Shown here in pieces: positions 1 to 6,296 of a stretch of 12,675 nt of DNA. The DNA is from Sphingomonadaceae bacterium. GTDB lineage: Bacteria; Pseudomonadota; Alphaproteobacteria; Sphingomonadales; Sphingomonadaceae. The notes beneath the pieces were generated by a model that worked only from the letters and a program-made list of their open reading frames with translations, was not told the origin of the DNA and made no database searches. The stretch is taken from contig SHLU01000042.1 in the NCBI GenBank assembly GCA_004282995.1, forward strand, positions 1-12,675. Direction: 5' to 3'. A program made the translations under genes and the position numbers. Position 1 is the stretch's first letter, and each line of letters starts with the position of its first letter.

Positions 1-3
1 ACA

Positions 4-831
4 ATGACTGGTAATGGATATGAGCCTGTTAAAATCGGATATTTCGCGCAATTTCGCAATCGGGTTTCTGATTGGCGCAGCGATTGTGGGCGTCCAGCTC
101 GGACCCGACCAGTTGACGGCGATTCCGCAGGCGCTCGCCGCAACCGTGGCGTTCTAGGCTACGGCCTCCCTATCCTTGCCGCATTCGGACTGGTGCTTTC
201 AAGTTGCGGCCAGCCGGCCAATGCCGGCGAAAACCACGTCCTCGCCCCTGTCCCCAAGCTGACCGCCAAGGGAACGCCTGGCCTCAAGACCGCGGTTTTT
301 GCCGGCGGCTGTTTCTGGGGGATCGAGGCCGTTTTCAGCCACGTCAAAGGCGTGCAAAGTGCGGTGGCGGGATATCACGGCGGGACCAAGCGACAGGCCA
401 GATATTCCATCGTCACATCGGGCGTAACGGATCATGCCGAGAGCGTGAAGCTGGTCTACGATCCGCGCATCGTCAGCTATGACGAGCTGGTGCGAATTTT
501 CTTCTCTGTCGGCGCCGATCCGACCCTGAGGAACAGGCAGGGGCCTGATGTCGGTGCCCATTATCGTGCCGCCCTAGTGCCATTGAATGGCGAGCAGCGG
601 CGGGTTGCAGCCGCATATTTGAAGCAGATGGAAAGCTCGGGCACCTGGTCCAGGCCGATTGTGACGCGGATCGAGAGCTACAAGGCGTTCTACCCGGCCG
701 AGGAATACCATCAGGACTTCATGGCGAAGAACCCCGAGCACGGCTACATTCGCCGCTGGGACAAGCCCAAGGTGCGCGCCTTGTCACGGATGTTCCCGCA
801 GCACTATCGCGTCAATTTCAAGCGCGGCTGA
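4..831 (+). CDS. msrA: Peptide-methionine (S)-S-oxide reductase MsrA, probable lipoprotein
   Basis: MsrA reduces the S-epimer of methionine sulfoxide in oxidised proteins. In full-frame numbering the catalytic motif GCFWG is at 102-106 (nucleophile Cys103). It is followed by AGYHGG (122-127), DHAESV with the conserved Glu146, the NRQGPDVG block (177-184) and YPAEEYHQDF (230-239), all MsrA hallmarks. Upstream, an Arg-containing stretch (RRNR, 45-48), a hydrophobic run (about 52-65) and a lipobox LSSC (65-68) indicate a lipoprotein acting in the envelope rather than the cytoplasm. No cysteine follows Cys103, so the usual C-terminal resolving cysteines are absent. The start is uncertain. In this frame only ATG 4, CTG 190 and GTG 193 are available. 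ATG 4 gives an implausible 45-residue N-terminus overlapping another ORF, while GTG 193 removes the signal peptide. The open frame is reported in full; the domain from about 205 to 831 is secure. Zur follows after 37 nt. Confidence 0.82.
   Translation: MTGNGYEPVKIGYFAQFRNRVSDWRSDCGRPARTRPVDGDSAGARRNRGVLGYGLPILAAFGLVLSSCGQPANAGENHVLAPVPKLTAKGTPGLKTAVFAGGCFWGIEAVFSHVKGVQSAVAGYHGGTKRQARYSIVTSGVTDHAESVKLVYDPRIVSYDELVRIFFSVGADPTLRNRQGPDVGAHYRAALVPLNGEQRRVAAAYLKQMESSGTWSRPIVTRIESYKAFYPAEEYHQDFMAKNPEHGYIRRWDKPKVRALSRMFPQHYRVNFKRG
20..157 (+). CDS. Small one-helix membrane protein (45 aa), hypothetical
   Basis: I do not recognise a named family. The ORF starts at ATG 20 (ATG 14, two codons earlier, is also possible) and ends at TAG 155-157. 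The product begins MSLLKSDISRN, followed by one hydrophobic segment at about residues 12-26 (FAIGFLIGAAIVG) and a short Ala-rich tail ending in LAATVAF. It looks like a short inner-membrane protein or a membrane-inserted leader. By hand count, third-position GC is about 32/45 in this frame against about 20/45 in the overlapping msrA frame, which favours this frame as the coding one. No clear Shine-Dalgarno site precedes it, but only 19 upstream bases are visible. It overlaps the N-terminal extension of the msrA reading frame completely, so both cannot be ordinary genes here. Function unknown. Confidence 0.6.
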   Translation: MSLLKSDISRNFAIGFLIGAAIVGVQLGPDQLTAIPQALAATVAF

Positions 832-868
832 CTGGTAAGCACCGGCGCACGCCGCTATATCGACCGAC

Positions 869-1336
869 ATGACTGTCCCCGCGCACAAACATCATGAGCA
901 TGACGGCGACGCGCTGGTGAACGCTGCACGCGAAGCACTGGAGGCGAAGGACGAACGCTGGACCGGCATGCGGTCCGAGGTGTTCGAGGAACTGGCTCGC
1001 CACAGCGCCCCTGTCAGCGCCTATGACATTGCCGATAACTTGTCGGCCCGGCGCGGCAGCCGCGTTGCTCCCAACAGCGTCTATCGCATTCTCGATCTGT
1101 TCGTACGCAACAATCTCGCCAACCGCATCGAAAGCGCCAACGCTTTCCTGGTCAACACCCATCCCGGGTGCCGCCACGACTGCGTGTTCCTGATCTGCGA
1201 CGATTGCGGCAAGGCCGATCATTTCGACGACGATGCACTGACCGGGGCGCTGCGCCAGGCTGGCCGCTCGGCCGGCTTCAGTGACGTCAAGCCGGTGGTC
1301 GAACTTCGCGGCCTGTGCCCTGATTGCGCTTCCTGA
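869..1336 (+). CDS. zur: Fur-family transcriptional regulator, Zur-like
   Basis: 155 aa Fur-superfamily metal-dependent repressor, most like Zur, which represses zinc-uptake genes when zinc is bound. The N-terminus is His-rich (HKHHEH, 6-11). A winged-helix DNA-binding domain covers about 33-90, with the APNSVYRILDLF recognition region at 67-78. The C-terminal dimerisation domain carries two CxxC pairs, C110/C113 and C150/C153, that form the structural zinc site. HPGCRHDC (98-105) supplies likely sensory ligands and matches Zur better than iron-sensing Fur. The start is ATG 869; no Shine-Dalgarno sequence is visible. It lies 37 nt after msrA and 75 nt before dxs on the same strand, so co-transcription is possible. 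No Zur operator was recognised in the window. Assignment to Zur rather than another Fur member rests on motif similarity only. Confidence 0.85.
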   Translation: MTVPAHKHHEHDGDALVNAAREALEAKDERWTGMRSEVFEELARHSAPVSAYDIADNLSARRGSRVAPNSVYRILDLFVRNNLANRIESANAFLVNTHPGCRHDCVFLICDDCGKADHFDDDALTGALRQAGRSAGFSDVKPVVELRGLCPDCAS

Positions 1337-1411
1337 AAGACGTCGCTGCAGCAGTTTCACGTGCAACTGGTTCATCGACAAGCAGGAGAGGAGAGTGTAA
1401 CCGCTACGGGC

Positions 1412-3346
1412 ATGAGCGCCCGTCCTGATACGCCCCTCCTCGATACCGTCGAGTACCCTTCTGACCTTCGCAGGCTAGAATCTGACCAGTTGCGGCAACT
1501 GGCCGACGAACTGCGCGAGGAGATGATCAGCGCGGTCGGCGTGACCGGCGGGCACCTGGGATCGGGCCTCGGCGTGGTCGAGCTGACCGTGGCGATCCAC
1601 TATGTATTCAACACGCCTGACGACAAATTGATCTGGGATGTCGGGCACCAGTGCTACCCGCACAAGATCCTGACCGGACGCCGCGACCGCATCCGCACCT
1701 TGCGCCAGGGCGGCGGGCTGTCCGGTTTCACCAAGCGCAGCGAGAGCGAGTATGATCCCTTCGGCGCGGCGCACAGTTCTACCTCGATCAGCGCCGGCCT
1801 TGGGTTCGCGATTGCCAACAAGCTGAAGGAACAGCCGGGCAAGGCCATTGCCGTGATTGGTGACGGCGCGATGAGCGCCGGGATGGCCTATGAGGCGATG
1901 AACAATGCCGAGGGCGCGGGCAATCGCCTGGTCGTCATTCTCAACGACAACGACATGTCGATCGCGCCGCCGGTGGGCGGCCTGTCGGGCTATCTCGCGC
2001 GGCTCATGAGTTCGAGCGAGTATCTCGGTCTGCGTTCGATGGCCTCGAAAATGACTGCCAAGCTCAGTCGTCGGGTCCACAAGTCGCTCGGCAAGGCTGA
2101 GGAATACACCCGCGGCATGGTCACCGGCGGGACATTGTTCGAGGAGCTTGGCTTTTATTACGTTGGCCCGATTGACGGACACAATCTCGACCACCTGATC
2201 CCGGTGCTCGAGAATGTCCGCGATGCCGAGGAAGGGCCGATCCTGATCCATGTCCGCACGGTCAAGGGCAAGGGCTATGCCCCCGCCGAGAGCGCCAGCG
2301 ACAAATATCATGGCGTCGCCAAGTTTGATGTCGTCACCGGCAAGCAGAACAAGCCGAGCGGCGGCCCGCCAGCCTATCAGAACGTATTTGGGGAAACGCT
2401 TGCCAAGCTGGCCGAAACCGATCCCCGCATCTGCGCGATTACCGCAGCCATGCCGAGCGGCACCGGGGTCGACAAGTTCGCCGCCGCACACCCGACCCGA
2501 GCCTTCGATGTCGGTATTGCCGAACAGCATGGCGTCACCTTCGCCGCGGGCCTCGCGGCACAGGGAATGCGACCCTTTGCGGCGATCTATTCGACTTTCC
2601 TCCAGCGTGCCTACGACCAGGTCGTCCATGACGTGGCGATCCAGAACCTGCCCGTGCGCTTTGCCATCGACCGCGCCGGATTGGTCGGGGCTGATGGGTC
2701 AACCCATGCCGGCAGCTTCGACATCACCTATCTGGCGACGCTCCCCAATTTCGTGGTCATGGCCGCCGCCGACGAGGTCGAGCTGGTCCACATGACCTAC
2801 ACCGCGGCGGAGCATGACGACGGCCCGATTGCCTTGCGCTACCCGCGTGGTGGCGGGCTTGGCCTCGACCTGCCCGAAACCCCGCAGAAGCTCGAAATCG
2901 GCAAGGGCCGAATCGTGCGCGAAGGCAGCAAGGTCGCATTGCTGAGCCTTGGCACACGGCTCGAAGAGGCCCGCAAGGCTGCTGACCTGCTCGAGGCCAA
3001 GGGGCTGAGCACTACCATCGCTGACATGCGCTTCGCCAAGCCGCTCGACACCGAATTGATCGAGCGACTGATGAAGACCCACGAGGTTGTGGTCACGATC
3101 GAGGAAGGCAGCATTGGCGGCCTCGGCGCCCACGTGCTCACCTTTGCCTCGGACGAAGGCCTGACCGATGCCGGGCTGAAAATTCGCACCATGCGCCTGC
3201 CCGACGCTTTCATCGAACAGGATTCGCCCGAGCGCCAGTATGAAGAGGCCGGGCTCAACGCTCCGCAAATCGTCGACACGGTGCTCAAGGCGCTGCGCCA
3301 CAACAGTGCCGGGGAAAGCGATCGCGTGGAAGGGGCTCGAGCCTGA
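1412..3346 (+). CDS. dxs: 1-deoxy-D-xylulose-5-phosphate synthase
   Basis: Dxs condenses pyruvate and glyceraldehyde 3-phosphate, using thiamine diphosphate, to DXP. This is the entry step of the MEP isoprenoid pathway in the cytoplasm, feeding quinones, hopanoids and carotenoids. Counting from ATG 1412 (644 aa, close to the usual 620-645) one sees TGGHLGSGLG with active-site His48, VGHQCYPHKILTGR (78-90), the ThDP/Mg motif GDGAMSAG (151-158) with its downstream NDND (179-182), the catalytic Glu371 in GIAEQHG, DRAGLVGADGSTHAG (420-434), and RYPRG (476-480). The frame is open from a GTG at 1361, but ATG 1412 is preferred. It is followed by typical Dxs N-terminal sequence, and two tandem AGGAG sequences lie at 1384-1393, although 18 nt is longer than ideal spacing. 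A membrane-bound hydrolase follows after 20 nt, probably in the same transcript. Confidence 0.97.
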   Translation: MSARPDTPLLDTVEYPSDLRRLESDQLRQLADELREEMISAVGVTGGHLGSGLGVVELTVAIHYVFNTPDDKLIWDVGHQCYPHKILTGRRDRIRTLRQGGGLSGFTKRSESEYDPFGAAHSSTSISAGLGFAIANKLKEQPGKAIAVIGDGAMSAGMAYEAMNNAEGAGNRLVVILNDNDMSIAPPVGGLSGYLARLMSSSEYLGLRSMASKMTAKLSRRVHKSLGKAEEYTRGMVTGGTLFEELGFYYVGPIDGHNLDHLIPVLENVRDAEEGPILIHVRTVKGKGYAPAESASDKYHGVAKFDVVTGKQNKPSGGPPAYQNVFGETLAKLAETDPRICAITAAMPSGTGVDKFAAAHPTRAFDVGIAEQHGVTFAAGLAAQGMRPFAAIYSTFLQRAYDQVVHDVAIQNLPVRFAIDRAGLVGADGSTHAGSFDITYLATLPNFVVMAAADEVELVHMTYTAAEHDDGPIALRYPRGGGLGLDLPETPQKLEIGKGRIVREGSKVALLSLGTRLEEARKAADLLEAKGLSTTIADMRFAKPLDTELIERLMKTHEVVVTIEEGSIGGLGAHVLTFASDEGLTDAGLKIRTMRLPDAFIEQDSPERQYEEAGLNAPQIVDTVLKALRHNSAGESDRVEGARA

Positions 3347-3366
3347 GGCCTGGCGTTAAGGGCGGG

Positions 3367-4152
3367 ATGATGCGCGTCCTGCTTCTTGCCCTCGCACTCT
3401 ACGGTTTCCTTGCGCTCGGCCTGACGCTATTCCAGCGCAGCTTTATCTACCCCGCCCCGGCTGTTTCGCGGCTCATTCCCGCGGGCTTCGAGATAATTCG
3501 CTATCCCACCGAGGACGGCTTGACCTTGCGCGCCGGCTACCGGCCTGCGGCCCGGGGCATGCCCACCATCGTTTATTTTCATGGCAATGGCGCCGACTGG
3601 CAGTCGAGCGTGGTTGCGACAGACCGGCTGTTGCCCGAAGGCTACGGCGCGCTGACCGCGGAATATCGCGGCTATGCCGGCAACCCGGGGAAGCCGAGCG
3701 AGCAAGGCCTTTATGCCGATGGTCGGGCGGCCCTGGCCTGGCTCAAAGAGCAGGGCATCGGTTCGCAGGATCTTGTTTTGATCGGCAATTCCATTGGCGC
3801 GGGAGTGGCGGTCGAGGTCGCCACTCAGGCCTCGCCCGCTGCGCTGGTGCTGATCTCGCCCTTTGCCAGCCTGCGGCAATTGGTGGCTGAAAAGATTTTC
3901 TGGTTACCGACCGGCCCGCTCTTGCGCGATCACTATCTAAGTAATGCGAAGCTTTCGAGAATCGACGCGCCGATCCTGATTCTGCATGGGGAGGCCGACC
4001 GGGTGATCCCGGTTTCGCACGGACGGCAACTGGCGAAGACCAATCCGAACGCCTTGATCGAAACCTATCCAGGGGCAGGGCACGAGCTTGCCTGGCTCGA
4101 CGCGGCCCAAATGAGAACGCTCGCCTTTCTCAAGACAGTCGTCGGCCGTTAA
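3367..4152 (+). CDS. Membrane-anchored alpha/beta hydrolase (BEM46/YfhR-like)
   Basis: 261 aa serine hydrolase of the alpha/beta fold, resembling the BEM46/ABHD13/YfhR group; substrate unknown. An N-terminal hydrophobic segment (about 3-22) would anchor it in the inner membrane. The oxyanion-hole motif HGNG is at 72-75. The nucleophile elbow GNSIGAG is at 140-146 (Ser142). The acid is probably Asp211 in HGEADRVIP, and the base His239 in GAGHE, so the catalytic triad is complete. Two adjacent ATGs (3367 and 3370) are possible starts; AAGGGCGGG lies just upstream. It follows dxs by 20 nt and is likely co-transcribed. Its 3' end overlaps the oppositely oriented NnrU-family gene: both stop codons share a TTAA at 4149-4152. 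Confidence 0.85.
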   Translation: MMRVLLLALALYGFLALGLTLFQRSFIYPAPAVSRLIPAGFEIIRYPTEDGLTLRAGYRPAARGMPTIVYFHGNGADWQSSVVATDRLLPEGYGALTAEYRGYAGNPGKPSEQGLYADGRAALAWLKEQGIGSQDLVLIGNSIGAGVAVEVATQASPAALVLISPFASLRQLVAEKIFWLPTGPLLRDHYLSNAKLSRIDAPILILHGEADRVIPVSHGRQLAKTNPNALIETYPGAGHELAWLDAAQMRTLAFLKTVVGR

Positions 4153-4835
4153 ATCCAGCGCCAGATGCCGGCGGGCACTCCGCCGAGCGGCAGGTGCAGC
4201 CAGCTAAGGCCGAACCACAAGGCAATACCGACCAGCCAGGTTCCGGGCGCTATCATAGCGATGCCGGCCAGCCGCGGCCGAAAGGTCGTTCGGCGTTGCC
4301 ATTCGGCCCAAGCCTCGCCCATCAGGACCAGTTTCTTGCGGTCCTGCAGATGTGCGCCGACCAGGGCCAGGAGGATAATAGCCAAGGCGACAATCACCGT
4401 CCGCTCTGTGGGCGTAGCAAGTATATGGGCCACACCCACCAGTGCGAAACCCCACATCATCGGGTGGCGGGTGACAGAAAAGACCCCGACGGGGGCGTTT
4501 CGGGCGGCAAGCTCGGCCTTGGGGGTCGCCAGCGCTGGGTTGCGCAAGCTCAGTGATCCGGCCAGCAACACCATCGCTGCCAGGGTTAGCAGCGATGCGG
4601 CAAACCAGGCGGCATTGTCGAACCCCCACGGTAATAGCGGGCGAGGCGCATCTATGGCGACGAAGGCAAGGTACATCCACACCAGGGCCCCGGTTGCGAC
4701 GATGCTGTAAAGGATCTGGAAGCCGGCTTCCCCAAGCAAGCCGACCAGCGCTGCCCGCAGCGGATGCGACAGCACGAAATGGCTCCCGACAAAGGTGATG
4801 CTGGCGGCAATCAGCGAAATGATCGCGGGTTCCAT
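4149..4835 (-). CDS. NnrU-family integral membrane protein
   Basis: 228 aa polytopic protein with about five or six membrane segments (around 4-22, 40-60, 76-95, 117-139, 147-163 and 192-212). It carries the NnrU-family signatures GSHFVLSHPLR (17-27) and VTRHPMMWGF (121-130). NnrU was named from denitrification loci; the family also includes the heme-dependent 15-cis-zeta-carotene isomerase Z-ISO. Histidines at 19, 24, 124, 137 and 162 are candidate heme ligands, but a precise role is not assignable. A TTG 18 nt upstream is in frame, yet ATG 4835 is preferred because GGAGG at 4844-4848 sits 8 nt before it. The gene lies 66 nt downstream of the second amidohydrolase on the same strand and could be read through from that operon. 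Its end overlaps the convergent hydrolase by 4 nt. Confidence 0.82.
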   Translation of the reverse strand: MEPAIISLIAASITFVGSHFVLSHPLRAALVGLLGEAGFQILYSIVATGALVWMYLAFVAIDAPRPLLPWGFDNAAWFAASLLTLAAMVLLAGSLSLRNPALATPKAELAARNAPVGVFSVTRHPMMWGFALVGVAHILATPTERTVIVALAIILLALVGAHLQDRKKLVLMGEAWAEWQRRTTFRPRLAGIAMIAPGTWLVGIALWFGLSWLHLPLGGVPAGIWRWI

Positions 4836-4843
4836 GGTCGGCC

Positions 4844-4848
4844 CCTCC
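4844..4848 (-). promoter_or_regulatory. Ribosome binding site deciding the NnrU-family start
   Basis: GGAGG on the minus strand lies 8 nt upstream of the ATG at 4833-4835, so this ATG is chosen over the in-frame TTG at 4851-4853. The site sits inside an imperfect hairpin (4841-4860, six pairs with one bulge) that could partly mask it. Confidence 0.6.
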
Positions 4849-4901
4849 CCCAAAGAGGGCCAGTTCTACCCTATTGCGCCCGGTTCACCAATCGGTTCGC
4901 C

Positions 4902-6296
4902 TTACCAGTCGTATGCCTTGGGCAGGTCGCTTTCGTCGAGGTCGCGGTAGCGTTCGCGCAGGCGCGTCTGGTGATTATCCCGCGGCTGTTCGACGCCATC
5001 GATAAAAACGCGTGTGACCGCGCTCGAGACTTCCAGCGGATCACCATCCCACAGGACGAGGTCTCCGGCTGCGCCGGGAGCGAGAACGCCCAGGCGGCCA
5101 CCGAAACCGGCGATCTCGGCGGGGATCGAACTGATGGTGGCAAAAGCCTGGCCCCAGGTCAGCCCGCTGGCCCCTGGCACCCGGGACAGGGCGACGAGGT
5201 TGCCGGCATATTGCGGTGCAAGACGCGGCTGGTCGCCGGTGCTACCGCCAAGGTTCCCGATTGCCACCTTGACCCCGGCGGCGACCATACGTCCGACATT
5301 GCTCTGCGTTGCGGCGACCTGTTCGAAGCGTTCGGGCAAATCGTCGAGAGCATCGGCTATCACCGGTACGCCGGCCGCTGCGATGCGATCGGCCACGAGC
5401 CAGCCTTCGCTGACCCCCACCAGAACGAGGTCGAGCTGCGGGAATTCCGTGCGCAGGGCCAGCACCTGCAGGATGTCGGCTGCGCGCTCAACCTCGACAT
5501 AGAGCGGCTGCGTTCCGCGCACGACCGGGACCAGCGCCGCCGCGTCGAAACGCGTCAGCAGCGCATCGTCGCCGCGCTCGGTGCGGTTGTCGACCAGTCG
5601 CGGATCGAGCGGGATATCGTCGCCGGTTGTCCGTTCGGCAGGGCGTGCCGGGCGGCCCGGGATGCGGGCGTCAGTGCCATATTGCCGTGCCTCGCGCAGG
5701 GCATTGCGCAAGAGGGCGTGCGAAGCCGTGCGGCTGCCGCCGGCAATCCGTGCCCCGCTTTCACCAAGCGCGACAAGCTGGAATGCACGCGGGCGTACCA
5801 CCATGTCGGGATCGGCGCCGAGATCGACCACTGCGCCCTGGCCGCCGAAGATCGAGCTCGACGGGCGCGAGTATATGCTAGCCCGCGTCACCCCGGCGGC
5901 GCGCGAGACGAGCACGTGCTGCGAGGCGGGATTGAGCGCAGGTGCCACGTCAAGCGCCGCGCTGAAGGGCGAACTGCCGCCCGCCTGGTCGTTGCTTTCA
6001 CTGACCGCGCCGACATCCCACAGGCCGAGCGTCGTCATTGCGCTGAAGATGCCCGGCGTCACCCACAGCCCGGTGCCGTCGATGGCCTGCATCCCAGCGG
6101 GAACGCTGACCCCGCTGCCGGCGGCGGTCACCTTGCCATCCCGTATAATCACGGTCGCGCCCTCGATTGGCGCGCTTCCATCTCCGGTGGCGAGGGTGGC
6201 GTTGGTGATGGCGACGTCTTGCGCGCCGACGGGCGTTGCGGTCAGGGCAAGGGCCGAGGTGGCGAGGGCGAGAGCGGAGGTCACGAGGCGCTTCAT
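4902..6296 (-). CDS. Secreted amidohydrolase-like protein lacking metal ligands (probable pseudoenzyme)
   Basis: 464 aa. A Sec signal peptide (MKRL followed by a hydrophobic run) has a likely cleavage after VGA (residue 25), giving a periplasmic protein. The amidohydrolase framework is recognisable: a beta-sandwich start at about 27-75, VTPGIF (79-84), GVKVAIG (341-347), and a C-terminal GAAGDLVLWDGDPLE (408-422). However, where active members have HxH there is MTT (87-89). The strand expected to carry further histidines reads PLYVEVERAADI, the next LVLVGVSEGW, and the catalytic Asp position reads GNLGG (347-351). No binuclear metal site can be built, so hydrolysis is unlikely. Its ATG overlaps the stop of the upstream active paralogue (ATGA, 6293-6296), and an AAGGAGA at 6303-6309 gives a strong, translationally coupled start. 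It may be a partner or scaffold of that enzyme; this is inference. Confidence 0.88.
   Translation of the reverse strand: MKRLVTSALALATSALALTATPVGAQDVAITNATLATGDGSAPIEGATVIIRDGKVTAAGSGVSVPAGMQAIDGTGLWVTPGIFSAMTTLGLWDVGAVSESNDQAGGSSPFSAALDVAPALNPASQHVLVSRAAGVTRASIYSRPSSSIFGGQGAVVDLGADPDMVVRPRAFQLVALGESGARIAGGSRTASHALLRNALREARQYGTDARIPGRPARPAERTTGDDIPLDPRLVDNRTERGDDALLTRFDAAALVPVVRGTQPLYVEVERAADILQVLALRTEFPQLDLVLVGVSEGWLVADRIAAAGVPVIADALDDLPERFEQVAATQSNVGRMVAAGVKVAIGNLGGSTGDQPRLAPQYAGNLVALSRVPGASGLTWGQAFATISSIPAEIAGFGGRLGVLAPGAAGDLVLWDGDPLEVSSAVTRVFIDGVEQPRDNHQTRLRERYRDLDESDLPKAYDW

Noticed and set aside
1361..1411. GTG 1361 as an earlier dxs start
   Set aside because: The 17 added codons cover the tandem AGGAG ribosome binding region and do not look like Dxs sequence; ATG 1412 gives the usual length.
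1337..1411. Thiamine (TPP) riboswitch before dxs
   Set aside because: Dxs is ThDP-dependent, so I looked, but 75 nt is too short and no TPP-aptamer CTGAGA or similar conserved core is present.
1475..2629. 384-codon minus-strand open frame
   Set aside because: Antisense shadow of dxs; no domain or signal recognised.
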